NCBI GenBank assembly: GCA_948470475.1
Contig: OX419340.1
Location: 19,780,480 to 19,844,479, forward strand
Source of the DNA: Galaxea fascicularis
Taxonomy: Eukaryota; Cnidaria; Anthozoa; Scleractinia; Euphylliidae
Length of the DNA: 64,000 bases
Direction of reading: 5' to 3'
Shown here: positions 26,001 to 35,134 of the stretch, piece by piece
Numbering within the stretch: the first letter of the stretch is position 1
Layout of the letters: every line of letters starts with the position of its first letter
The notes under the pieces: generated by a model
The model's database searches: none
What the model saw: the letters and a program-made list of their open reading frames with translations, nothing else
What the model was told of the DNA's origin: nothing
Made by a program: the position numbers and the translations under genes

Positions 26001-26300
26001 AACGTGCTGGAAACGTTGCAATCGTGATCTACTAACCAAATGTAGGTACGATCGCCGATTTTTAACTTTCTCCGGCAAAATTTCAAAAATCGAAATTTTT
26101 ACAAGGCCGTAGGGGCAAAATTCAAAAGTGACCAAAACGTGCTGGAAACGTTGCAATCGTGATCTACTAACCAAATGTAGGTACGATCGCCGATTTTTAA
26201 CTTTCTCCGGCAAAATTTCAAAAATCGAAATTTTTACAAGGCCGTAGGGGCAAAATTCAAAAGTGACCAAAACGTGCTGGAAACGTTGCAATCGTGATCT
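5055..26300. repeat. 135-bp satellite, about 157 tandem copies
   Basis: Successive copies of the marker AAACGTTGCA are 135 bp apart (5221, 5356, 5491 and onward) to the gap at 26301, giving about 157 units. The first unit (about 5055-5190) is the most diverged, and most variants fall in the first 13 or so units (to about 6900). Beyond that the units are almost identical. Each unit is AT-rich, with an internal 8-bp dyad (AAAATTTC/GAAATTTT around a 7-nt loop) and a second dyad CGATTTTT/AAAAATCG. The unit length is a multiple of three and one minus-strand frame has no stop, which creates an artificial 7080-codon reading frame. The array meets the BEL/Pao remnant on the left. Its right end is hidden by the assembly gap. 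Confidence 0.97.
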
Positions 26301-26500
26301 NNNNNNNNNNNNNNNNNNNNNNNNNNNNNNNNNNNNNNNNNNNNNNNNNNNNNNNNNNNNNNNNNNNNNNNNNNNNNNNNNNNNNNNNNNNNNNNNNNNN
26401 NNNNNNNNNNNNNNNNNNNNNNNNNNNNNNNNNNNNNNNNNNNNNNNNNNNNNNNNNNNNNNNNNNNNNNNNNNNNNNNNNNNNNNNNNNNNNNNNNNNN
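26301..26500. other. Assembly gap of 200 N
   Basis: Exactly 200 undetermined bases directly abut the satellite. The sequence to the right is unrelated to the satellite, so the true array length and its right boundary are unknown. The size is probably a placeholder. Confidence 0.99.
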
Positions 26501-26812
26501 AAGAAATGCAACCTCCAATATGTTGGTTCTACTACAACAGAATTTAAAGTTAGATTTAGAAATCACAAATCATCTATGAAAACAAACAAAAAAACCTGCG
26601 AAGTTGCCATACATTTTAATCGAACTCCACATGTGTTATCGGATTTTACATTTCAATGTATTGACCAAATTCAAACCAGCACGTCCGAAAACACTGAAAA
26701 ATTGTTGATCACGAAAGAAGCATACTGGAGTGCGCAATTATTTTCCCTATCACCTTTTGGGCTAAATAAAAGACAGGAATTTCATTCCAGAAATCGCATC
26801 CACTATACTTAA
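26501..26812 (+). pseudogene. Penelope-like element, GIY-YIG endonuclease domain (5' part lost in gap)
   Basis: The frame enters from the gap and continues to TAA at 26810-26812. It carries NLQYVGSTTTEFKVRFRNH, the second half of the GIY-YIG core (YVG and the Arg-rich helix), followed by CEVAIHFN and a C-terminal LNKRQEFHSRNR. In Penelope-like elements this nuclease follows the RT and nicks target DNA. The RT should lie in or left of the gap but satellite is found there instead, so the element is truncated or a misjoin lies in the gap. A close relative is at 42230-42728. Confidence 0.75.
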
Positions 26813-27357
26813 TCCTAGCGGGCTCTGAGTAATTTGTTGCGATTTTCTTATGGCGTATTTTTAACTAGTCTTCGTGCATGTACTAAATAATTTTAGCTCT
26901 AAGTGCAATTGTTTCAGCGTTCAGGAGCCCCCTTTGGGGATTCTGTTATTTTTGGTACTAGCCGGGTCTTTCAAAGGCCCTTAGTTGGGAAATTATTACT
27001 TATTGTTTAATGGCCCTTCTTCGGGATTTTGTTAGGATTCTGACGTGTGAAGATTCAGAGGCCCTTTATGGGGAACCTGTTACGCTGTGGCAATTACGTA
27101 TTATTTTTCTATTTTTTGTCGCTAGTTAATTTATTTCTTTGTCGTTGTTGATTTACATTCTTGTACACCTATTGTTTTCTTTACGTTACGTAACTTGTTA
27201 ATTATTCATTTTTGTGAGAATTGTATTTAAGTTGTAAGTTGTTTACGTACTTTTCTGTAACTGACGAAGGTCGAGAGACCGAAACGTTTTATAAAGTTTT
27301 ATATTTTTATCCTTTTTAAACCAAAAGTTGTCCAATTTCGGTCTCTTTTTTAACCAG

Positions 27358-27360
<3 letters not shown>
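26813..27360 (+). other. 3' untranslated tail of the Penelope-like element
   Basis: AT-rich non-coding stretch after the GIY-YIG stop. It includes several short degenerate repeats of the type GGCCCTTnnTGGGGA (about 26929-27075) and a hammerhead-like hairpin at 27261-27285. No open frame of interest. Confidence 0.5.
27261..27285 (+). ncRNA. Hammerhead-like core motif in Penelope 3' region
   Basis: CTGACGA (27261-27267) is followed by a 4-bp stem GGTC/GACC closed by GAGA, then GAAAC (27281-27285). This matches the CUGANGA-stem II-GAAA core of hammerhead ribozymes, which are known from Penelope-like elements. An upstream ACGT at 27245-27248 could pair with the ACGT after GAA as a short stem III, but stem I is weak. 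Cleavage activity is not established. Confidence 0.35.

Positions 27361-27361
<1 letters not shown>

Positions 27362-27416
<55 letters not shown>
27362..27416. repeat. (TA)n microsatellite
   Basis: About 55 bp of uninterrupted TA dinucleotides immediately left of the long palindrome. Confidence 0.95.
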
Positions 27417-27421
<5 letters not shown>

Positions 27422-27446
27422 GCCGCGTAGCACTATAAACACATAC

Positions 27447-27638
27447 AAGTGGTGGAACAGAGAATTAACTCTGCAGTGTAAATTAAAGTGCTGAGAGAAA
27501 GCCATGAAAAACCCACTGGGCGTTAGCCCTAGTAAAGGGTATCTACCCTTTACTAGGGCTAACGCCCAGTGGGTTTTTCATGGCTTTCTCTCAGCACTTT
27601 AATTTACACTGCAAAGTTAATTCTCTGTTCCACCACTT
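27447..27638. repeat. 192-bp near-perfect palindrome
   Basis: Two 95-bp arms are reverse complements around a 2-nt centre (27542-27543), with one mismatch found. The outer about 50 bp of the right arm (27588-27638) match the Gmr1-like LTR at about 3545-3595, so the arms derive partly from LTR sequence. The arms next to the centre read CCCTTTACTAGGGCTAACGC on the right side. It could extrude as a cruciform, be a foldback element, or be an assembly inversion. Confidence 0.9.
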
Positions 27639-27884
27639 AATAGATCCTGGTTTGTTCAATAAATTAAAACCATACGAATTTCTGTTTGTAGAAAAACAAA
27701 ATAAAGTTGTGAAGAAAAATTTTGAGAAAGTAATGTAATTTAATATTATGTATTGATGCGAATATTCAGCAATATCGATAAGTACACAAACATGGACATT
27801 TCACTGAACAAAATGATGCTTTAGGTTTTCTCCAACTTCAAACAGGTTTAGAAACCAAGGTAGACAAAAACCTTAGTTCACCTT

Positions 27885-28234
27885 CATAAAACATTGTTTA
27901 GGAAACTTCCAACTTACGATAAAAAAACACTTTTCTCGGGTGGTCTTATTATTGAAGATGAATACAACAATACTGTTGAAGTGTGGGCAAAGGATTAAAA
28001 TTTCAGCAGTACGCCTCTTTATATTCTAAATATAAAAAATTATGATGGAAAATCAGGAAGGAAGGAGTCAAGTCTTATTGGAAGTAGTATTGATAATGAC
28101 ATCACAGGAACATGGAAAATAAGAAATCAAGGTCTCCTTGATATAACAATAACGCGTCTTAAGATTGTTGGCCAAATGACCGCAATTTCTGCAGCTGATC
28201 TTGAAAAATTATATAGAAGCAGTAATCGAAAGGA
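27885..28234 (+). pseudogene. Unrecognised plus-strand gene remnant, left part of a virus-like element
   Basis: One frame is open from 27885 to 28234 apart from one stop near 27996. It includes FSGGLIIEDEYNNTVEVW and ends with ISAADLEKLYRSSNRKE at the LINE junction. It has an amphipathic, Thr/Ile-rich character like virion structural proteins, and the other side of the LINE continues into fibre-like repeats. I do not recognise the family. Its placement in the same element is inferred from position only. The stretch 27640-27884 before it shows nothing recognisable. Confidence 0.3.
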
Positions 28235-28237
28235 AGA

Positions 28238-31200
28238 ATGTTATATTATTCAAACTCAACAGCGTCTTTTCAAATATTGTTACGGTCTGGTGATATCGCA
28301 CAAAACCCCGGCCCAGCGAAATGCGATTCAGGGAAACAAGGTACTGGAAGTAAACAAAGAACAATTGGGAATACGCACAGGGCACCCGTAACCCTCAAAT
28401 GTGACAACTGTGAGAAAACTATCAGGAAAAATCAGAAAAGCGTGATTTGTGAGATTTGTTTTGGTCAACATCATATTAAATGCACTGAACTGAATGTGAA
28501 ATGTATTGGCACTACATGGACTTGTCCTAAATGTTTGATTTCTCTCCTCCCGTTCCATAATTGTCCATCTTTTGATGTGTTGGACGAATTGGACGAATTG
28601 GATGACGCAGTTCAAAACAGCACTGATTTGATCTCCGAGACTCTGAAAGAACACTCCAAACATCTCAGCATAATGCATTTTAACACCCAGAGCATGGTCT
28701 CATCCTTCAATGAGTTTCAAATTCTAGTCTCACAGCTTCCGATGGATATCATCACAATGAGCGAAACATGGTTAAAGGACAATCCCGCCCTCCTGGATTA
28801 CGTCAATCTGCCTGGTTACACTGCTCTTTTCCGAAATCGCGAAGGTTCCCGGGGCGGTGGCGTGGGGGCTTACATCAACGACTCTATTCAATATAAACGT
28901 AGGAAGGACATTGAGATGATTCAGCCAAACATGGAGCATTTATGGATTGAGATTCAAGGGCGAAATAAACATAGCAAGGCGTTGATCGGCGTCATCTATA
29001 GATCAGAGCGCGTGGGATTGAGCCCGCTAGATTGGCTGGACGCTTTTGAATCACTGTTGGCCCATCTCACTGTTTCATGGGATGGCCTGCTTTTCTTGAC
29101 TGGCGATACAAACATCGATATGCTGAAGCCTTCAGATAATATTACAAAGCGGTATCGGTCTATTCTAGAAGCTCTTGGCTGTTGTCAACACGTAACTAAA
29201 CCAACTCGTATTACGCGTACTTCAAAAACGCTCATTGATCATATTGTTACTAACAACCGGTCCTGCATAACTGCCACAGATGTAATACCTGGGTGGTCAA
29301 TCAGTGATCATGAAGGCATATTTGCATGCGTTAATGTGCGTGTGCCTCGTTATCAGCCGCGGTACAAATGGATCAGATTGGAGAAGAACTTGAATGAAAA
29401 TGAATTTGTCAAGGATTGTGCTTGTCTGCCTCTGTCCGTTATCTACGGCTTGGACTCACCAGATGACATGGTGCAAGGGTTCAACACACTTTTTGGCGAG
29501 TGCATTGAGAGACATGCGCCCCTCAAGAGGATGAAGGTCACACGCCCACCTGCACCATGGATGAACTCCGATCAGATACGCAAGTTGCAGGCGGAGCGTG
29601 ATAGATTGGGACGTGAAGCTCATGAAAAGAACACTGCTGACTCTTGGGATGCGTTTAGAGAAGTGCGTAACAAAATTAAATCAGTAATTAATAAGTCTAA
29701 ACGGTCGTTCGTAACCAACGCACTCTCGTCAAAACGACCTAAGGAAGTCTGGAGAATTATTCATCGTATTCTCCATCCTAGCCCCAAACGTCTTCAAGCA
29801 GATCCGGATAGATTGAACGAATTCTTTATTAAGACTAATGAAAGAACAATGGGCACCAAACCAGACGAAAGATCGGATCTAATAGAACTTGTACACTCCT
29901 TTTCAGAGAAGCCATTGCCTTTCCGCTCTTCTTTTAAATTGCGTTGTGTAACGAGACAAGATGTGGATCAAGAAATAAGTAAACTTCGTTCTGACACGTC
30001 AACTGGCATGGATCAGATACCGGTGAAGTTTGTGAAACTAGCAAAGCATTATATCTCCGGCCCTATAACGCACATAATTAACAGATGTATTGCGACATCG
30101 AGTTTTCCTAAACTATGGAAGATTGCAAGAATTTCTCCGATCCCTAAGGTTAATGAACCTCGATGTGATGCTGATCACCGTCCCGTGTCTATCCTGCCAA
30201 CACTCTCTAAAGTGTTTGAACGTTTAGTGCTCCACCAGCTTATTGAATATATAAACGAGGAAGCTCTTCTTGGTCCAACCATCTAGGGGTTCCGTAAAGG
30301 TCATTCTACTACCAGTGTTCTATTGGGAATTCGAGATGCCCTGATACGAGCGTCAAGCAGAGGGGAGGTGACATTAATGGTCTGTGCAGATTATAGCAAG
30401 GCATTCGATACCGTCCAATTCAAGTCTGTCCTCACCAAGATGCATAACCTCGGCTTCTCTAAGGAATTCGTAGTATGGATGGTTGACTACCTTACGGATC
30501 GAAGACAGTTGGTGCAAATAGATGATAGAAAGTCGGATATGGCTACAGTTGAATTTGGCGTCCCGCAAGGCTCCATCCTTGGACCAGTAATTTTTAATCT
30601 CTACGTTGCTGATCTTCAGAAGGTATTACAGTGTGACTGTTATCAATATGCCGACGATACAACTTTCTATGTCCACTCGAAGCCTGGCGACTTGGACTCC
30701 TCAGCAGCCCAAATAAATAAAACCATCGCAAGTCTGAAGAACTATTCTACTAGCTCTAATCTGGCTTTGAACCCAACTAAGACAACCTGGATGCTCATCT
30801 CCACACCTCAGATGTCACGCTATCATAGTTTAGAAGAACGGGATCTTCCTATTGTTTGCGGGGACTCAGCGCTAAAGAGAATTTCTTGTACGAAGTTATT
30901 GGGTGTCCACATGGATCAACATCTCTCATGGAACACACACGTGGATTCTCTGTTAAGCTCGTCATATGGGACTCTCTCCATTCTGCGTAGGCTCAAAAAT
31001 CTAGCGCCATTTCACGTTAGAAAACATCTTGCAGAGAGCCTAGTTCGCTCAAAGCTGAACTATGCTTGCACGGTATTTCATCCCTTGCCTATTTATCTAG
31101 AAAAGCGTCTCCAACGTCTACAAAATGCGTGTGCTGGCTTTGTCATAAAGAAATTTGCAGGTCTCGAGGATATTATTAAGTTAAACTGGTTACCAGTTAA

Positions 31201-31480
31201 AGAAAACGTTGAATTCAACATTCTCAAACTTGCTCATAAATCATTATACGACAACAATAGCTTTCCTGAGTATCTGAAACTGACTCTCCATGAAGTAACT
31301 GCTTATAACTTAAGATCATCAACAGCACCCGTACTCTTTACTCCTAGAGAATCAGGAACTTTCCAGCACTCGGCGGCAACGCTGTTCAATAGACTTCCGA
31401 TAGCAACAAGAAACATCTTAGAACATAATGCTTTTTGCCGTAGTGCTAAGAAGCATCTGTTTGTGAAATATCGGACTTGA
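28238..31480 (+). pseudogene. CR1/L2-like LINE ORF: 2A-like peptide, PHD finger, AP endonuclease, reverse transcriptase; one stop
   Basis: A single frame of 1080 codons is broken only by TAG at codon 683 (30284-30286), where an RT residue before GFRKGHST has become a stop. Domains in order follow. A 2A-like sequence GDIAQNPGP lies at residues 18-26. A PHD finger uses C55, C58, C71, C74, H79 and C82, with WTCPKC after. The apurinic endonuclease shows N149, E176 (SETWL), D290 and N292 (GDTNID), and D357/H358 (SDHE). The RT has motif A Asp718 (CADYSKAFD), GVPQGSILGP, and catalytic YADD at 30647-30658. The protein would nick DNA and reverse-transcribe its own RNA. The 2A would separate the short leader from the rest. 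The copy is young and nearly intact. Confidence 0.85.
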
Positions 31481-31670
31481 ATTCACACAATAATTATTGT
31501 ATATATATTTTTTAATATCTTACGATAAGTTACATTGATTAATTTTATTATTGTTATTGTATATTTTTAGATTAGATTAGTACTGTTACAGAAGAAGAAC
31601 CTCTTAATTGTTGGAATCTGTAATAAACCATTATTATTATTATATTATTATTATTATTATTATTATTATC
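31481..31670 (+). other. 3' end of the CR1/L2-like LINE with (ATT)n tail
   Basis: After the ORF stop come about 140 bp of AT-rich 3' UTR with AATAAA-like signals (TAATAAACC at 31621-31629), ending in an (ATT)n run to about 31670. Short microsatellite tails instead of poly(A) are usual for CR1/L2-type elements. Confidence 0.75.
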
Positions 31671-31743
31671 AAAGAACAGAGAATAGTAAAGTAGCATTAT
31701 ACTATAATAATGGAAACATCGTGTCGATAATTTTCTTTTCAGA

Positions 31744-32853
31744 CCAAATAACGGTAATGTGATAAACCTAGTTCTCAGGGATCAAACATCAACAAATAAC
31801 CCCATAATAAAAAATTTAGGAGTAACTGATGGTGAAATAGTTCTTACTACGACCAATCAAACTATAAATAATACAAAAACTTTCACATCACCTATTATAT
31901 AGTCTGCAACCAAGATCCAAGCACCAATAATGCACCAATAATCACTTGACTAGAAAGTCTTATGTTGATTCACAAATTTCAAACACTGCTTATTAAAACT
32001 TGATGGCAGCAATTTTATGACTGGAAATCTCAACATGAATGAACAGCAAGTGGAAAACATGCTTGACCCTAAAAATGAGCAAGATGGGGTAAACAAAAGG
32101 TTCCTCGAGGCTCAGCTACAATACTACGTTAAAACCAAGGGTCAAAACCCAATGACTTAATTTAAATATGAATAATTTCAAGATTGAAAATTTGAAAGAC
32201 ACCGATTCTTCAAGTTCGGCTACAGAAGCAGTCAACAAAAAATATGTGGACGAAGGACTGAATGCTAAACTCACCATCATTGCGCAAAGGGATTTGAATA
32301 TGAATAACAAGGTGATCATCAAGCTCGCCCCGCCTGCCAACTGTGAAGACACCACAAGCAAGCAGTATATAGATGAGAACTTTCCGTATTGACGGGACGA
32401 ACAAGATGATTGCTAATCTTGATATGAATGCCTCAATTGATATCAGCAACATCAGGGACGATGTGACGGATTCATCTGCAGTGGTGAATAAGAAATGTGT
32501 AGATCCGAATCACATGACTCCATCAGGGCATCAAAAGGATGTTTAATTGATATTTGATGGAAGACGTTGACGAAAGTAGCGGTGAGAATGATATCACCAT
32601 TTCAGGCATTTTCGACTACTCCTATTCTCCACATTAAATCAATAAAAAGGCTCAAAGGTTTACTTTAACAAAGGATGCAGGCAGTAATAGTTACTGCTCA
32701 CAGATTGGGTTTAATCTTGGCCCTCTTCCAATTGGTTATTACACATTCATTGCTGAATTTTTCCTCCGGAAATGCATAATGTCAGTGTGATAGCGCAAGC
32801 TACAACCATATCAATCACAAGTCAGAAAACGCTCATTCAGTTTCATCGATGGA
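31744..32853 (+). pseudogene. Fibre/spike-like structural protein with repeated NKKYVD-type motifs, decayed
   Basis: Plus-strand frames contain a repeating pattern: a methyl-rich LNMN or LDMN step, a NL.. step, then a DxxNKKYVD step. Examples are GNLNMNEQ, EAVNKKYVDEG (32228 region), KIIKLAPPANCEDTTSKQYID-type sequence to 32390, and AVVNKKCVD near 32482. Such repeats resemble trimeric beta-structured fibre shafts of phages and Polinton-like or adintovirus-like elements. At least four stops or frameshifts break it. The last recognisable piece is MHNVSVIAQATTISI at 32772. It lies between two LINE insertions and before the small helical protein at 33721, the same order as in the second element at 51517-54110. 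A role in host attachment is an inference from the repeat type. Confidence 0.5.
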
Positions 32854-32884
32854 ACAGCACACCTCCACACCTGTATGAACCATG

Positions 32885-33720
32885 TATTCACCAGAGCATT
32901 AATTGGGAAAAACTATTAAAGCGTTGTATAAATTTTATCTTTTTAAGTTCTGGTGTTACAAAAAGGCTTTCAAATATTTCAAGCGGTTAAACCTGACTGC
33001 AAATTTGATTTCGGTAGGATTAGTTGTTGCAAGTCAGTTTGCACTATTATGCATGACGTTTCTAACAATATTTTGCCGGCAAACATTTCTAACCTATTTC
33101 TTCATCCAACACAAGTGCATAATTATAATACTAGATTTTCAGAGGCTGGTAGTCTTAACATTAAATATTCCAGAACAAATCAGCTAAAACACTCATTTTC
33201 TAGATTCGGTGCAAGGATTTGGAACAGTATCCCTCAAAGTATCCGAGTACTCCCTAAACATAAATTTAAGGCCTCTTTACATCAGCTCGTTTTACATATT
33301 TTGGAATTGGAGGATACTTATGTTGACACACCTACTTTAGTTAGTAAATTAAGTAACATGACATGCAATGTAAAATAGGTTTTTAATTTTGTAAGCTGTA
33401 TTGTTATAATTTCAGTTCATCTCTGTATCGTTTATATAGCTATCTTTTCTTTCCTTTTCCTACTTTCTTTTTCTTTTTCTTAAAATAGATACTCAAACTA
33501 GCTTTATCTAACTGCAATTTCTATTTTATCTATTGATCTATTTATTTATTCAAAGTGCATATCGTAATCATTATATCTTTTTACTTATCTCATACTTATA
33601 ATTACATTTACTCTTAAAACAGTCCTTCTCGCTACCCGCCTAGATTAGCTTTAGCTATTTGCGGGTTAGCGCTGTTGTATCTCATGTTGATTAATTTTAA
33701 TAAACTTGAACTTGAACTAG
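32885..33720 (+). mobile_element. LINE 3' fragment (CR1/L2-like RT C-terminus and 3' UTR)
   Basis: The open stretch 32953-33378 has the C-terminal signature of CR1/L2-type RTs: HNYNTRFSEAG, then FSRFGARIWNSIPQSIR, then a helical end. The 3' UTR includes CTACCCGCCTAGATTAGCTTT-like sequence near 33633 and ends at AATAAACTTGAACTTGAACT (33700-33719). The 5' junction is not exact. It is heavily 5'-truncated and inserted between the fibre-like gene and the helical protein gene. Confidence 0.65.
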
Positions 33721-34040
33721 TGGCACAATATCTGGCAGAATCCTAAATCTAAATCTTAATCCTATTGTGTTAGGTACTTTCTTAGGAGCTGGTTTAGTGC
33801 TTAAAACATTTGCTGAAATTAAGGATTACAAAAAAAGTCGAGATGTCCAAATTCACTTATACAACTTACAAGAAAGTCTTTGTTCAATTACGGGCTTCTC
33901 CAAGGGGGTCTGAATTTAACTATACGCAATTCATTAATGAAATGAGACTGACCGATGAGATGATTGTTTACCTATGCCCTCTTGCTGATAGATTCGAAAA
34001 ACAGTATAATAAAAAATTCATCACATACAAACTGATAATT
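33721..34040 (+). pseudogene. Small helical/membrane-type protein of virus-like element, copy 1, frameshifted
   Basis: Two plus-strand frames joined by one frameshift near 33830 give a hydrophobic helix, LNPIVLGTFLGAGLVLK (from 33755), followed by KKVEMSKFTYTTYKK and an RFEKQYNKKFI end near 34020. The same layout is seen at 53770-54110 (LNPNDLANLMEVGLAIK, then KKAECADFARIKYYK), so this is a conserved partner of the fibre-like gene. I do not recognise a named family. It overlaps the end of the minus-strand zinc-ribbon gene by about 40 bp, in convergent orientation. Confidence 0.5.
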
Positions 34041-34620
34041 TTTTTTAATGTCATGCTTAATTAAACCGTAAGCCTCGTTCCACCATTGATCATAATATTT
34101 TAGTGTTTTCTTAGAACTTGTTATTTTGATGTTACTAAACGGTAACTTCATTATTTGTAATATTTTCCAAATCAAAAAATTGATACTTATTATGCGTGTA
34201 TGATTGCCATTTACTTCCAGTTTCACTTTATCAATCAGTTCAAAGATTTTATATATCCGCTATCTGTTTTCATAATTAATTTTAATACCATGCTTTTCAT
34301 TTATTCTGTTCAGAATGTTCTTAATATGGTATTTACGATGATACACTGATTTCTTCCTTATTTGATTGATATTCTGGTAAAAATCAATATAACAAGGCAC
34401 TAAATTATAACAGTCTACCACACTGCAGTTTTTACAGACAATCATTTCATTATCACTAAGCATTTCTTTATTATCACAACATGGCTTGTCTTTATCAACA
34501 CTCTTACTGTATATTCTTCTAATTGTTGATCACAAAATGGACATATTAATTCATGTCCTTCAACGCATCATGAATTTCCTCGCTACAATTCGTTTTCATA
34601 TATAATGAGTACAGATTATT
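33990..34620 (-). pseudogene. A2L zinc-ribbon / VLTF3-like late transcription factor, frameshifted
   Basis: Reading the minus strand from about 34610, there is a CPFC pair (34530 region), then MIVCKNCSVVDCYN (34450 to 34410), forming a four-cysteine zinc ribbon. A KSVYHRKYHIKNILNRI helix (34350 to 34300) follows, then SKKTLKYYDQWWNEAYGLI (34120 to 34065). This layout of zinc ribbon plus a Tyr/His-rich C-terminal domain resembles poxvirus-type VLTF3 late transcription factors found in nucleocytoviruses, virophages and Polinton-like viruses. At least two frameshifts and one stop are present. Its position opposite the fibre/helical-protein genes supports a virus-like element. The family call is by pattern only. 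Confidence 0.45.
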
Positions 34621-34673
34621 TTTTAACACATTAACAAGTTACAATTCCAAGAAGACACTTTGTGACGTCTTCC

Positions 34674-34763
34674 ATGAAAGTTTCACAGATTTGTTCACAA
34701 GTTATGAAAGTTTCACAGACTCGATCACAAGTTGTCAAAGTTTCACAGATTTGGTCACAAGTT
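34674..34763 (+). repeat. Three tandem 30-bp repeats
   Basis: Units at 34674-34703, 34704-34733 and 34734-34763 share AAAGTTTCACAGA and TCACAAGTT with a few substitutions. They lie in an otherwise unrecognised 300-bp stretch left of the Penelope fragment. Confidence 0.85.
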
Positions 34764-34919
34764 GTGAAAAATTTTGTGTAATCATTTGATTGGTTTAAAT
34801 ACGTCACATGACTGTCTCATGACCTTGAACACAATAGGGCAAGTCCAGACCTATAAACCGGCGGGGAACGCCCTATTCTTTGTTTCCGAGAAAAATATAG
34901 AACCGGTATTTCTGGGACT

Positions 34920-34990
34920 TGTTAAACTCCTCATTAAAAGCCATTATGAGCAAGACTAAAGTAATTCATAGTCAGCGACAACCCAGAAAC
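34920..34990 (+). pseudogene. Penelope-like element fragment left of the LINE insertion
   Basis: A short frame reads TKVIHSQRQPRN and is cut off by the LINE. After the LINE, the repeated bases ACAACCCAGAAAC resume the same frame (QPRNLIRTLRNS), leading into the GIY-YIG domain. It therefore represents the linker between RT and nuclease of one Penelope element split by the LINE. Little of the RT is seen upstream. Confidence 0.5.
34978..34990 (+). repeat. Target-site duplication, left copy (13 bp)
   Basis: ACAACCCAGAAAC occurs here and again exactly at 40561-40573, immediately after the LINE poly(A). It delimits the LINE as 34991-40560. Confidence 0.85.
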
Positions 34991-35134
34991 TGGGTCGAGG
35001 TATGCGGAGCGAGTAGACGTGTTTTCTTGTCGCTCCCCAACGTTTCGTTTCTGTGTAATGTTTTTCGGCTTATAATTCGTATGAATACTAAAAGAAAAGC
35101 CAGGAAAAGCAGCAGTGATTCAAATACATCTGGT

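Noticed and set aside
5049..26291. A single giant 7080-residue protein on the minus strand
   Set aside because: It is the translation of the 135-bp satellite. The period is a multiple of three, there is no domain, and nearly all variants are amino-acid changing, so it is not a gene.
5055..26300. CRISPR-like array
   Set aside because: The units are contiguous identical copies without unique spacers, in animal DNA with no cas genes.
5055..26300. CENP-B box in the satellite (TGGAAACG occurs in each unit)
   Set aside because: The essential TTCG and CGGG parts of the box are absent (the unit has CGTG before and CGTT after), so it does not meet the motif.
26234..26812. ORFs spanning the N gap
   Set aside because: They are artefacts of translating undetermined bases. 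Only the part from 26501 is real sequence.
27362..27416. Promoter TATA element
   Set aside because: It is a simple (TA)n microsatellite with no gene in a sensible position.
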